A stretch of DNA of 64,000 nucleotides from Paraburkholderia hospita (GCF_002902965.1 NZ_CP026108.1:62001-126000), one strand, 5' to 3'. Counted from the stretch's first letter, positions 25,053 through 33,565 are shown. The notes: generated from the sequence alone by a model not told the origin. Translations and numbers: made by a program.

Positions 25053-27364
25053 CGCTTACGCTCACCGGATTTATCGGTGTGCGAGACGGGATGAAGCGCG
25101 ACAGCGTCACGCTCAATCTTGAATCGCTGCCGAACGGTCTGATTGCGCTCACGGGCCCGAACGGGGCGGGGAAGTCCACCATCATGGACAACCTCCATCC
25201 GTACCGGATCATGCCCTCACGCGCGACGAAGCTGTCCGTCGATGGGTTCTCCTACTGGGATCACCTCTACGGTGCGCAGGCGCTAAAGGAGTTCGAATGG
25301 GAGCACGGCGGCGTTCGTTACCGCTCATCGTTCGCTTTCCGCAAGCCGGGCAAGACTGGCAAGGCCGAGTATTTTCTGGCCTGGCGTGATTCGGACGGCA
25401 AGTGGCAACCCATGCAGACGGGCGACGGCACTGTCTCCGACGGCAAGGCTGAAACCTACGATCTGTGTGTCGAATCGGTGTGCGGATCGCTGGAATCGTT
25501 TTTCACCAGCGTTTTTTCGGCGCAGAACCGACGTCCGCTTGCCTCGTATGGAGCGAGCGAAATCAAGGCGCTGCTGGCCGAGCTGCTGCATATCGACGAT
25601 CTTCGTACCCTTTCGGCGCAATCCAGCGAGGTCGCGAAGGTGCTTGGCCGCACGCTGGACGCCACGCAACAGCAACTTGTTGCGCTCGGTGCGAAACGTG
25701 ACCGGCTTGCACAGATCGATCAGGCCATCGCTTCCGATGTCCAGTCGGTCGCGTCCACTCGCGAGAGCCGCGAAGCGCTGAACGTGAAGGTTGTCGCCCT
25801 GACCGACCAGCGCGCATTGCTTGTGGCGAAACAGACAGCGAATGCGAGCGCACAGGCCCGGTTACGCGAACTGGCAACGCGGCGCAGCCAGATCACCGCA
25901 GCGCTGCAAACGCTCGCTACTGACGCGACCGCTGACGATCGCCGTTTTGGACAGCGGCGCACTTCGTTGCGCGCTACGGTCACGGAGCACAACGCTGTGA
26001 TCGCGCAGCGAGAGGCGATTCTTGGAGCCGCCGCGGCGCGCGACGCCGCACAGGCACGCGTCGCTGCGGAGGAAGCCCGTATTGCGCCGATTCAGGCGGC
26101 TATCGATGTGCTCGAAGCAAAGCAGCTTGAACTGACGTCGGCTTCGTCCCGGTTGAAAGGGCTGGAGTCGGAAGGGTCGTCACGGGCAACGCTTCTGAAA
26201 GCCCTTGAACAGCAGGCGAGTGTGATCGGAACCGTGCCGTGTGCCGGCCACGAGATGCACAACACCTGCCCGCTGCTTGCGCAGGCGCGCGAGGCCGATA
26301 CGAAGGTGCATGAGCAACGCATTTCGCTCACCAACCTTCGTACCGAGTTCCGCACGAAACGCGAGTCTGTCGAAAAGCTCACGCCAGAGGTCCAGCAACT
26401 TGCGGGAAAACGTGCCGAGCTTAAATCGGTCACCGACCAGATTGCGGCCGCGCGCCGCGACCTACAGAAGGCGGTGGATCTTGCCGCGCGCAAGCCGCTG
26501 CTCGATGCCGCAACCGAAGGTCTGGGCAAAGCTACTGCAGAACTGGCCGCGCTCGACTCTGAGGAAGCAACGTTGCGTGCACGCCGGGAGGCGCAGCAAT
26601 CGCAGTTGGCGAACGAGGCGAAGGAACTGGACGCGGAAGTCGCACGCCTCGGCGTCGACGACGTGACGGGAGCCATTGCTGACATCGACCGGCAACTGAC
26701 GCAGTGCCGTGAAGCCATCACCGCGGCCGAAGCACGGATCGAAACCCTGATCCGTTCTCAGGCTACACGTGAGGTCGAGCGGCACACCATCGCAACCGAC
26801 CTTGGGAGCTTCGACGCGACCCAATCGCGTGCCCAGCGCATTTCGGACGAGATAGCGCGCTGGAAGCTGCTTGCCAAGGGACTCGGCAACGAAGGCGTGA
26901 TTGCGTTGACGATTGATGATGCTGGACCTGCGCTAACGAAGATGGTGAACGACCTGCTGCTCGCATGCTACGGCATGCGCTTCACGGTCGAGATCCAGAC
27001 TCAGCGTGCACTGGCCAGCGGCGAACTGCGCGAGGGTTTCGAAATCCTCGTACACGACGCCGATCACGACAGCACCAAGGCAGTCACGGTGATGTCGGGT
27101 GGTCAGAAGGTCTGGATCAACGAGTGTCTGACGCGAGGGATCGCGCTGTACCTGGCTAGCAACGCAGGTCAGCCGTATCAGTCCCTGTTCAGCGACGAGT
27201 CCGATGGTCCACTCGATCCGCAGCGCAAGCTGCAGTTCATGCGGATGAAGCGGGAGGTGTTGCGGCAGGGCGGGTATGAGCGCGAGTTCTTCATCTCGCA
27301 AACGCCCGATCTTGTCGCAGAAGCCGATGCTGTGATTGATGTTGCCGCGCTAGCTGCTGCATGA
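25040..27364 (+). CDS. SbcC/Rad50-like SMC-family ATPase
   Basis: The 774-aa product has Walker A GPNGAGKST at residues 39-47, two long coiled-coil arms, and a C-terminal signature region VMSGGQKVW followed by a D-loop-like LFSDESDGPLDP. The central hook candidate is C401-x8-C410 (CAGHEMHNTCPL), wider than the classical CxxC zinc hook. It is shorter than E. coli SbcC (about 1048 aa), so the arms are short. It should work with the SbcD-like protein on DNA ends of the element or of invading DNA. A hairpin follows the stop codon. Confidence 0.85.
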   Translation: MRPLTLTLTGFIGVRDGMKRDSVTLNLESLPNGLIALTGPNGAGKSTIMDNLHPYRIMPSRATKLSVDGFSYWDHLYGAQALKEFEWEHGGVRYRSSFAFRKPGKTGKAEYFLAWRDSDGKWQPMQTGDGTVSDGKAETYDLCVESVCGSLESFFTSVFSAQNRRPLASYGASEIKALLAELLHIDDLRTLSAQSSEVAKVLGRTLDATQQQLVALGAKRDRLAQIDQAIASDVQSVASTRESREALNVKVVALTDQRALLVAKQTANASAQARLRELATRRSQITAALQTLATDATADDRRFGQRRTSLRATVTEHNAVIAQREAILGAAAARDAAQARVAAEEARIAPIQAAIDVLEAKQLELTSASSRLKGLESEGSSRATLLKALEQQASVIGTVPCAGHEMHNTCPLLAQAREADTKVHEQRISLTNLRTEFRTKRESVEKLTPEVQQLAGKRAELKSVTDQIAAARRDLQKAVDLAARKPLLDAATEGLGKATAELAALDSEEATLRARREAQQSQLANEAKELDAEVARLGVDDVTGAIADIDRQLTQCREAITAAEARIETLIRSQATREVERHTIATDLGSFDATQSRAQRISDEIARWKLLAKGLGNEGVIALTIDDAGPALTKMVNDLLLACYGMRFTVEIQTQRALASGELREGFEILVHDADHDSTKAVTVMSGGQKVWINECLTRGIALYLASNAGQPYQSLFSDESDGPLDPQRKLQFMRMKREVLRQGGYEREFFISQTPDLVAEADAVIDVAALAAA

Positions 27365-27379
27365 ACCATGTTTTTTCAA

Positions 27380-27402
27380 CCCTGTGGGGACCGCCCACAG
27401 GG
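27380..27402 (+). other. Stem-loop between sbcC-like gene and 27436 gene
   Basis: CCCTGTGGG / CCCACAGGG, a 9-bp stem with a short loop. A pyrimidine-rich stretch and the AGGA ribosome site follow. Confidence 0.55.
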
Positions 27403-27435
27403 GCGTTCCCTCGCTTTTTCTCAACGAGGAACGCG

Positions 27436-27621
27436 ATGAAATCAAAGCAAGACATGTATGCACGTACCGAAGCCACCACGGTGTCAGTTCGTGCCTCAAC
27501 GCCGCGTGTTGGCAACACTCACACCTACGTCCTGAACGGCACGCTCATGCGTGACGTTCTCGTCGACGGCAAGTGGGTGACGCTTCACGCCAGCATCCCC
27601 CTGGAATCGCGCGCCGCATAA
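27436..27621 (+). CDS. Small protein, 61 aa
   Basis: ATG 27436 has CGAGGAACGC just upstream. The sequence (MKSKQDMYARTEATTVSVR...) is compact, without membrane segment, and ends IPLESRAA. It is the first of several very small genes before the GntR-like gene. Not recognised. Confidence 0.5.
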   Translation: MKSKQDMYARTEATTVSVRASTPRVGNTHTYVLNGTLMRDVLVDGKWVTLHASIPLESRAA

Positions 27622-27645
27622 GCGGCCGCCCCTGTGAGGTCTTCC

Positions 27646-27849
27646 ATGAATAACCTGTTGATGCTGCTCATTGCAGCAGGCAGTTCGTCGCTGTGCGCCT
27701 GCTCGTCCCAACCCCAGAGGGTCGAGACGGCGAGGCCTGTCCCTACGATTGTCGTCCAGCAGCCGAAGGGCGAGCCGGGCGACTTCGTTCTCTGCAAGGA
27801 TGGCCGCGTGCTGGTATTCCCGGCCGCGCATCCGAAAACCTGCACCTGA
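27646..27849 (+). CDS. Small lipoprotein, 67 aa
   Basis: The ATG at 27646 follows GTGAGGTCTTCC. A short hydrophobic signal ends in a lipobox-like SLCAC-SS, so the mature protein should be lipid-anchored at Cys. The remaining 45 residues contain one more Cys pair candidate (LCKDG, KTCT). Size and lipobox resemble entry-exclusion or lysis-type lipoproteins of conjugative elements, but no family can be named. Confidence 0.6.
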   Translation: MNNLLMLLIAAGSSSLCACSSQPQRVETARPVPTIVVQQPKGEPGDFVLCKDGRVLVFPAAHPKTCT

Positions 27850-27909
27850 CGCGAAAGCCCTGACCCTCGAGAGAGCGTTGGGGCTTCTCGCTTAAACTTC
27901 GAGGCGATC

Positions 27910-28080
27910 ATGAAAAAGCAGATTGCAACTGCGGCTGTGATCGGAGCATTACTGGCTCTGGCCTGTTTGCTCTGGGAACAGCAGTCCGTTGCAGCAATGG
28001 GCAACCATGGCGCGGGCGCGCGCGCTTTACGCGCAAACCCGTCGCCGTTCGACCGGCATTTGAGGTACAGCAATGTTTAA
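27910..28080 (+). CDS. Small single-pass membrane protein, 56 aa
   Basis: ATG 27910 follows GAGGCGATC. It encodes MKKQIATAAVIGALLALACL followed by a short polar basic tail ending RYSNV; the first 21 residues are a signal or membrane anchor. Its stop (28080) overlaps the next start at 28073 by 8 bp, which supports a real coupled gene. Function unknown. Confidence 0.5.
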   Translation: MKKQIATAAVIGALLALACLLWEQQSVAAMGNHGAGARALRANPSPFDRHLRYSNV

Positions 28081-28354
28081 GGACCCGAAGCAGGGCTGGC
28101 GTCCTGATTTTGCGCGTCTGCGCGGGCGCGTCTATCTGGCAATCGCTGCCCAGATTGAAGAAGCGATTAGCCTCGGCATCTTCGCACCCGGCGAACGGCT
28201 GCCATCACAGCGGGCGATTGCCGACGACCTTGGCTTCCACCTGAACACGGTGAATGCGGCGTTTCGCGAGGCAGCACGTCGCGGTCTGATTCGCAGCAAC
28301 GTCGGTCGCGGCGGGACGATTGTCCTCGGCCAGCAGGTTGCTCACTCAGCCTGA
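28073..28354 (+). CDS. GntR-type winged-helix mini-regulator, 93 aa
   Basis: Consists almost only of a GntR DNA-binding domain: YLAIAAQIEEAISLGIFAPGERLPSQRAIADDLGFHLNTVNAAFREAARRGLI (shown here in parts as the family's helix, wing and recognition helix, residues about 20-75) and a GRGGTIV wing. No effector-binding domain is present, as in the short YtrA-type regulators. It probably controls the operon. It overlaps the upstream mini-gene. Confidence 0.85.
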   Translation: MFKDPKQGWRPDFARLRGRVYLAIAAQIEEAISLGIFAPGERLPSQRAIADDLGFHLNTVNAAFREAARRGLIRSNVGRGGTIVLGQQVAHSA

Positions 28355-28394
28355 CATCGCAGTCGCCTTCATTTTTATTTACCTTCCCGACGGG

Positions 28395-28420
28395 GCAAAC
28401 CGCCCGTTGGCGCGGTTTGC
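28395..28420 (+). other. Stem-loop before the 28447 gene
   Basis: GCAAACCGC / GCGGTTTGC, a perfect 9-bp stem with an 8-nt loop. Confidence 0.6.
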
Positions 28421-28446
28421 TCACCACAATTCGCTGGAGCAGATCG

Positions 28447-28830
28447 ATGACATATTCCTGCAGTGATTTTTTCGACGATGTGATGCGTTGCCTGGTCGAA
28501 TCCAGGGCGATCGACAGTACTGACATTCCTGATGATGATCCCGGAGCCGGCGCCGATATCGCGGTCAATGCCATCGTGACAATGCACCGCGCGGGCCTGT
28601 CGTCACAGTTCGTGCGCGAGCTGCTCGCCGAGGTCGAATCGCTCGCTGCGGTTGCCGAAGAGCATGGACCAGACGCTGTTGCATTCCTGTTTTATCTACA
28701 GGCGGCGATCCTGAACGGTTCGAGCGTTGAGGCGCGTGGCACCGAAGATTCGGAACTGCTCGCTCTCATTGGCCGCCTGCCATCCGCGTCCGCATGGATG
28801 ACACACATACTCGCGGCCGAACCTGCATAG
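28447..28830 (+). CDS. Hypothetical acidic protein, 127 aa
   Basis: The ATG at 28447 follows CTGGAGCAGATCG. The product is acidic and helical (MTYSCSDFFDDVMRCLVES...), with no membrane segment. It lies between a hairpin leader and a strong terminator, thus a separate transcription unit or the end of the mini-operon. Not recognised. Confidence 0.55.
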   Translation: MTYSCSDFFDDVMRCLVESRAIDSTDIPDDDPGAGADIAVNAIVTMHRAGLSSQFVRELLAEVESLAAVAEEHGPDAVAFLFYLQAAILNGSSVEARGTEDSELLALIGRLPSASAWMTHILAAEPA

Positions 28831-28852
28831 GCGGCGTTCGACAACCTGCAGC

Positions 28853-28898
28853 CGCCCGTCGTGAGTCTCCAACCTGGAGGCTTCGACGGGCTTTTTTT
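28853..28898 (+). terminator. Rho-independent terminator
   Basis: GCCCGTCG / CGACGGGC stem followed by seven Ts; the loop contains a second small hairpin (TCTCCAACCTGGAG). Confidence 0.8.
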
Positions 28899-28987
28899 AT
28901 TGAACATCGCGTTGGCGAAAGAGAACGCAAATACAGCATCTTTTTACGGTGTCACGGCCAATTTCTGACATTACGCTGTGTACACAA

Positions 28988-29040
28988 CCCGCGCCAACGG
29001 CGCATCGACAGGCTCGCTCCGTGCGGGCCTTTCTTTTTTG
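28988..29040 (+). terminator. Second terminator-like hairpin
   Basis: CCCGC / GCGGG with an internal GCC/GGC pairing, followed by CCTTTCTTTTTTG. It comes just before the 29090 gene, whose own ribosome site (TTGGAGCC) follows after another imperfect stem. Confidence 0.55.
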
Positions 29041-29089
29041 TCCCTATGAGAGCTTTCTCCCACAGGGGGCTCTTTCTTTTGGAGCCTCC

Positions 29090-29380
29090 ATGAACAGGAT
29101 TCATAGCAGCCCCAGGCGTTACCGTTCCTCCGCGTGGGAAAGTGTGCGCGGATCGTCCGATAGTCGGTCCGACGACTTCGCGCGTCACTTGCGAGAAATC
29201 GTCCGTCCGTTGCAAATCGCGTATCAGCGCCTCATGGCTGCGTACGACGGTCACCCCGTCGGGATCGAGTGCCGCATGGATGCACGAGAGTCGTGGGCAT
29301 TCGCGCTACCGGATGCGTCCGGCGTGAAGTCCTGGCGCGTTCAGCAGTTCGACCTTGATGGTTTCGTTGGTCATTCCTGA
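29090..29380 (+). CDS. Hypothetical protein, 96 aa
   Basis: ATG 29090 is preceded by GGAGCC. The product is basic at the N-terminus (MNRIHSSPRRYRSS) and has a compact C-terminal part (VGIECRMDARESWAF...). It overlaps the DpdA-like gene by 23 bp in another frame, so the two are probably co-translated. Not recognised; it may assist the downstream enzyme. Confidence 0.5.
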   Translation: MNRIHSSPRRYRSSAWESVRGSSDSRSDDFARHLREIVRPLQIAYQRLMAAYDGHPVGIECRMDARESWAFALPDASGVKSWRVQQFDLDGFVGHS

Positions 29381-30161
29381 AGCAACCGATCTAACGGAGA
29401 TCGATTTTGCGCTGGACAGCGCTGGTTTTACCGCAATGAAACTGTTCCAGTCGAAGGGGCGGCAGCCTGGGATAGCCGGTGTCTATCCTTGGACAATGGA
29501 ACAGTATGTTGAACTGGCCTCGTTCTCAGGTGCGTCATGGATCGCTCAACCGGACTTTTGTTGCGAGCCAGAGCTGGCCGTCGACCAGCAGGCGATCGAC
29601 TATCGTGTGGCCGCGACGGCGACGCTGCTCGAAGGCATGCTCCGGGTGGTTTACGCGTGGCAGGACCAGCTGGCCCAGACGATGAGTGCGAACGCCGTGC
29701 AAAACATGGTTCGCATTCCCGTACCCGTGGCGCAGGGCTGGTCCGTTGACGATTACCGCCGTAGCATCGACCTCATGATGCAGGTGTGGGATCGCTGGAT
29801 GCCGTGGATTGCGCCGCCGGCACTGATCGGTCTCGGTTCGGTCTGTCGGCGGCATCTTACCGATCCGCGTCACGGCTTGTTTGCGATTCTCGAAGGCCTC
29901 GAAGGGCATCTTCCGGCCGGCGCTCGCCTTCATCTCTTCGGGGTGAAAGGACAGGCGCTGGAGCGCGTGAAGATGTACGACTGGGTAGCGAGCGTAGACT
30001 CAATGGCGGCCGACTTCGCTGCGCGCGTGAAGGCCCGAAAGGCCGGAGTATCGAATACGATCGCTCACCGCATCGCGGAGGTCGACCGTTGGATGGCGTC
30101 TGCAACTCGCCGCGTCGCGCCTGCCGCCGGCGATCAGTTTCGGCTCTCCTTTGCCGCCTGA
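29358..30161 (+). CDS. DpdA/TGT-like deazapurine transferase family protein, 267 aa
   Basis: The fold signatures are of a queuine tRNA-ribosyltransferase-like (DUF7221-type) protein: WIAQPDFCCEPE, VPVAQGW, GLGSVCRRH, LHLFGVKGQAL and SVDSMAADFAARV in order. TGT relatives (DpdA, phage TGT paralogs) exchange guanine for a 7-deazaguanine base, in tRNA or in DNA. At about 267 aa it is shorter than bacterial TGT (about 375). No queC/D/E or dpd partner is seen in the window, so preQ0 would come from the host. The start is ATG 29358; the TTG one codon earlier is an alternative. Confidence 0.75.
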   Translation: MVSLVIPEATDLTEIDFALDSAGFTAMKLFQSKGRQPGIAGVYPWTMEQYVELASFSGASWIAQPDFCCEPELAVDQQAIDYRVAATATLLEGMLRVVYAWQDQLAQTMSANAVQNMVRIPVPVAQGWSVDDYRRSIDLMMQVWDRWMPWIAPPALIGLGSVCRRHLTDPRHGLFAILEGLEGHLPAGARLHLFGVKGQALERVKMYDWVASVDSMAADFAARVKARKAGVSNTIAHRIAEVDRWMASATRRVAPAAGDQFRLSFAA

Positions 30162-30181
30162 CAGCCTCAAACCTTTGCCTA

Positions 30182-30218
30182 CAGCCCGCGAGCTCTTCGG
30201 AACCGCGGGCTTTACTTT
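30182..30218 (+). terminator. Terminator after the DpdA-like gene
   Basis: AGCCCGCG / CGCGGGCT stem with a 13-nt loop, followed by TTACTTTTTT. Confidence 0.8.
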
Positions 30219-30384
30219 TTTATGGCTCCATCGGGATTCGCTCGGTGGTATTAAAAGACCCCGTGGTGACTTTCCGCGGATTGTGCGCAATCATGGCATC
30301 GTCACAGGATTTCGCGCTGGCAAGATCGTGATCGTCAGGCGCGAGTCCATGGAGCGAGCCCGCGGCTTGAGATAGGAAAACGAC

Positions 30385-30570
30385 ATGTTTGAAATTTGGG
30401 CGATCGAGGCGGACGGCAAGCGCGTCCTGGTACGCGACGACGTTGCAGAGGGCAGCCTGGCACGTGCGCTAGTCAGCGAAGGCAATAACGGCGCGGCTAT
30501 TCGCGGAGAACCGCACCGATATGTAGCCGTTCCCGATCCAGATGCGGTCGAAACAGAAAGCCAGAGGTAG
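30385..30570 (+). CDS. Small protein, 61 aa
   Basis: ATG 30385 follows ATAGGAAAACGAC. The protein reads as a folded domain (MFEIWAIEADGKRVLVRDDV...), acidic, with no membrane segment. It is paired with a second small gene 38 bp later. Not recognised. Confidence 0.5.
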   Translation: MFEIWAIEADGKRVLVRDDVAEGSLARALVSEGNNGAAIRGEPHRYVAVPDPDAVETESQR

Positions 30571-30608
30571 AACGGAAAAAAGGGGCCTGCGTAACGTCGG
30601 AGGTTGCC

Positions 30609-30854
30609 ATGAAACGCATAAGCCGGTTCGCGGAGTACGAAGGCTGGAAGATCGAGGCGTCACCGACTATCCTGGCGAATCAGAGGCTTTTCGTTTCGGG
30701 TGTGATCGTCTCGCGCGATGGTGAGCGGTTCATTTTCACTGATATCGGGAACCGCGTTTATCGGACCCAGGCCTACGAACGCGGGATCGAATGGGCGAGG
30801 CAGTGGATCGACAACAACTATCGACTCGCGGCGCACAAGCCTCCCCAGCGATAA
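30609..30854 (+). CDS. Small protein, 81 aa
   Basis: ATG 30609 is preceded by GGAGGTTGCC. The composition (MKRISRFAEYEGWKIEASPT..., RDGERFIFTDIGNRVYRTQAYERG) suggests a small beta-rich domain followed by a helix. It is the last rightward gene before the convergent helicase operon. Not recognised. Confidence 0.6.
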   Translation: MKRISRFAEYEGWKIEASPTILANQRLFVSGVIVSRDGERFIFTDIGNRVYRTQAYERGIEWARQWIDNNYRLAAHKPPQR

Positions 30855-30901
30855 CACAAAAGCACGGTGCGCGACAGGAACGGCCTTGCTTCCCGGACCG
30901 G

Positions 30902-31387
30902 TCAAGCTCGAGCCGTCCGGTACTGCCGGATGAGTTCGCGGACTTCTTCGCGACGGAGATCCGGTGTGTCTCTCCTGCGTTCAGCGATGTAACCGATGAG
31001 GTCGGCGTCAGCATCGTCCGGCAGTAGCAACTGCATATCTGAAATTCTAAGGTCCAATGCCTCCGGCATTCGAGCAAATTTCTCGTAGCAACGTGCATAG
31101 AGGTTGACGGAGTCACGAGATAGCCCAGTCGTATGTTGTACGAACTCGTAGACACGGCTTTTAGCCTGTTTGCGCGCGGCCGGACTGCTCCCCGTCAACC
31201 TTACATACTCCCGTTCAATTCTCTGAATAAGCTCAACGATTGATCGCCCTTTCATGAGATATTCTTCCGTTGCCGCGATCGTGGTTGGCCGCGCGCCGTT
31301 CTCACTCTTGACGTCGGCGGCGACGCGTCTCAGTAAAGCCTCGAGTTCGGCGACGCTTCCGATTGGTTGCCAAGTTTCCTCAAACAT
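30902..31387 (-). CDS. Hypothetical helical protein, 161 aa
   Basis: Lies 42 bp downstream of the helicase gene, in the same direction, thus in one operon. It has repeated helical stretches (AELEALLRRVAADVK, ELIQRIEREYVRL) and a middle part (QHTTGLSRDSVNLYARCYEKFA) with the look of a DNA-binding helix pair. Ribosome site GAGAGGAAAAC. No family can be assigned; it may work with the helicase. Confidence 0.6.
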   Translation of the reverse strand: MFEETWQPIGSVAELEALLRRVAADVKSENGARPTTIAATEEYLMKGRSIVELIQRIEREYVRLTGSSPAARKQAKSRVYEFVQHTTGLSRDSVNLYARCYEKFARMPEALDLRISDMQLLLPDDADADLIGYIAERRRDTPDLRREEVRELIRQYRTARA

Positions 31388-31429
31388 GTTTTCCTCTCGC
31401 TAGATTCTTTCGATGCTGACGGCGCCTGA

Positions 31430-32902
31430 CTACCTTTCGGCAGCGTCCTTGAAAACTTTAAGTAAATCGTTTCGAAGTTCGGAAACATCCATCTCGTTTC
31501 GTGCGCGCGTCAAACCCACGTAGAGCAGGCGCTTCTCTTCATCGGTAAGGGTGGTGCGTCCGTCATCGTCCGCCTTGAAACGGAAGTCTCCGCAGACTTT
31601 TACACGGTTCCATTCGAGTCCTTTCGCGCGATGAATGGTCGACACGACATAGTCGGCCTCGGCTTCTGGCGATGCGCGTGACAACATATCGCGCAAGTAG
31701 GCGGTCCCCTCCCGGTCGATGATCTGAACGATGGGTAGGAGGTCTCGGCCTGCGTAGCTGGCGGCATACTCCTGCACGTCACGCCAAGTTTCAAACAGCG
31801 CCAGAGACGCGGGGCTGAACGTACGCTCGCCTCGCATCAGGCGGTCAGCACCGTCTGCGAAGGCCAGGATCTCTTCGATGTTCGCCCGGACGGCTACCTT
31901 GTGCCCGGCCTGCAGCCCATTCGCGAGATTCCCGATCACGGTCACGTTTTTCCGACACAGGATGGCATCGAACTTCCTGGCCAGGTCTGGCTCTTCAAAA
32001 AAAACAGAACCGATGTGCGACTGACCGCGGAGCGGGGTTCGTTCGCCTAGAAGATTGAGCACACGGGAGGCAAGCGCGGCGAAGTGGTGCCCGAAGCGGA
32101 AAGACTCAGTCAGCGTACATTCGCGCGCCTTGATGTGTTCCATCGCATTGACCGCGCCGCGCCACTCGTAAATCTGCTGGTACGGATCGCCAACGTAAAT
32201 GATCTGTGCGTGTTCCTGCCGACGCAATACCGAAAGCATCAATCCGTCGCTATCCTGCGCTTCGTCGAGAAGGATGAAGTCCGCACCGATCTGCGGGCGC
32301 GATCGCTCCCACGTCTTGAGGTAGACGTCGGGCGTGATTGCAGTCTTCCCATTCGGGTCCGTGCTCTCATCCCAGTGGCGCACGACGAACGGCAGCAGCG
32401 TTGAGCGCAGTTCCTCGGCCGCTGCTTCGGTGATCATTTCATCAACAGGGATATGCCATGACTCAGGTTTGTCCTGCGCCGATCGGCAGAAACGCGCCGC
32501 ACCGTCCGCCACCAGTCGCCCGACCTGGAATGCTGACAGCTCGATGTTCTTGCCGATGATCGTCGGGACCCGAACCGGGCCAAGCCCATACCTGCTCGCA
32601 AGATGGTGAGGCGGTTCCTTCGGTAGATTGAGCCTTGCCGTCAGAGCTTTTACCGTTGCTCCGTAAGCGGCGGAGTGAACCGTTTTACAGGTGACGTTGC
32701 GCGGGAATTTCTTTCTCGCATCCGTTGCGATGTCCTTGTTGAACGAGAGATAGAACCCGCGCTTTGAACTGAAGCGCTCGGCAATCATGTGCAGCTGTGA
32801 CGTTTTTCCTGCGCCCGCGTACGCTTTCACTTTGACCGTTGCGCCGGACGCAACTGCATCAAGCGTGAAGAGTTGTTCATCGGTCGGCTTGATCTCTTTC
32901 AT
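31430..32902 (-). CDS. UvrD/F-box-helicase-like superfamily 1 helicase, 490 aa
   Basis: Walker A AYAGAGKTS at residues 28-36, motif II LLDEAQDSDG, motif III VGDPYQQIYEWRG, and late motifs TIHRAKGLEWNRV and LLYVGLTRARNEM. This variant set (DEAQD, EWRGA) is that of the FBH1-like subgroup rather than UvrD proper. It could remodel recombination intermediates. A promoter-like TTGACT-N15-TATGCT and a 15-bp palindrome precede it. It heads an operon with the 161-aa gene. Confidence 0.9.
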   Translation of the reverse strand: MKEIKPTDEQLFTLDAVASGATVKVKAYAGAGKTSQLHMIAERFSSKRGFYLSFNKDIATDARKKFPRNVTCKTVHSAAYGATVKALTARLNLPKEPPHHLASRYGLGPVRVPTIIGKNIELSAFQVGRLVADGAARFCRSAQDKPESWHIPVDEMITEAAAEELRSTLLPFVVRHWDESTDPNGKTAITPDVYLKTWERSRPQIGADFILLDEAQDSDGLMLSVLRRQEHAQIIYVGDPYQQIYEWRGAVNAMEHIKARECTLTESFRFGHHFAALASRVLNLLGERTPLRGQSHIGSVFFEEPDLARKFDAILCRKNVTVIGNLANGLQAGHKVAVRANIEEILAFADGADRLMRGERTFSPASLALFETWRDVQEYAASYAGRDLLPIVQIIDREGTAYLRDMLSRASPEAEADYVVSTIHRAKGLEWNRVKVCGDFRFKADDDGRTTLTDEEKRLLYVGLTRARNEMDVSELRNDLLKVFKDAAER

Positions 32903-32926
32903 GAGGTTTCGAATGCGGATGGTTTA

Positions 32927-32956
32927 ACCAGCATACCTGGTGACCCGTAAAGTCAA
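32927..32956 (-). promoter_or_regulatory. Promoter-like TTGACT-N15-TATGCT with overlapping palindrome
   Basis: On the minus strand TTGACT (32951-32956) and TATGCT (32930-32935) are 15 bp apart. A perfect inverted repeat ACCAG-GTATG-CTGGT (32927-32941) covers the -10 element, a typical operator position. The helicase start (32902) follows after about 20 nt. Confidence 0.45.
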
Positions 32957-33047
32957 GCGACAACGAGTAGTGTCTCAGCATCAGCGGTGTGCGGGCCGGG
33001 AAAAGAGCATGAATAGCGTGTCTCTTTGCGCGGCCCGATCGATCCGA

Positions 33048-33515
33048 TCACCGTAAAGCGCGAGCAATATCCTTTGGCACCGGGACCGGTTTGCTATGAC
33101 TGGTATGTACGCGCGTGAGCCCCGCGAGCACGAATTCCGACCGGATCTTCACGCGCTGTGTGAATAGCCCGCGCCCTGTGGCGACGGGTGTTGCTTCGTG
33201 CGGGTTTCGTCGATCGATGTAGTCCTGGAAATCGACCTCGATGGGAAACATGGCAGTCTTGTCGCCATCTTCCACCACCAGTCTGACCGTCTTGAGCGGC
33301 ATTCCGCGCAAGTGGCTGTCGAGTATCCGGTTGAGAATTCGATCGCGAACGATGTACGAACTCATCGGGCTTTGATAAGCCGGATTGACGCGCCGCAAGT
33401 GAACGACTGCGAGCCGTTCCGACGAGGCAGTAATGGCGATGCGAAAAGTCAATGCGCACGGCCGCCCGGACTCGTCCGGATACGCGATGTCGGCAAATTC
33501 CGTTTGATAAGGCAT
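33048..33515 (-). CDS. Hypothetical protein, 155 aa
   Basis: The start is taken at the ATG at 33515 (MPYQTEFADI), with CGGAGTTCGC just upstream; a longer frame upstream lacks coding character. The protein is rich in R and V (RLAVVHLRRVNPAYQS, RLVVEDGDKTAMFPIEVDF), probably a beta-rich nucleic-acid-associated fold, with a Lys/Arg/Pro tail. No motif recognised. It is preceded by the TTGACT-N15-TAGGGT element. Confidence 0.6.
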   Translation of the reverse strand: MPYQTEFADIAYPDESGRPCALTFRIAITASSERLAVVHLRRVNPAYQSPMSSYIVRDRILNRILDSHLRGMPLKTVRLVVEDGDKTAMFPIEVDFQDYIDRRNPHEATPVATGRGLFTQRVKIRSEFVLAGLTRVHTSHSKPVPVPKDIARALR

Positions 33516-33565
33516 GCGAACTCCGATCGATGGGTTATGCCGATCTGGATAAACCGGCGTAACCC

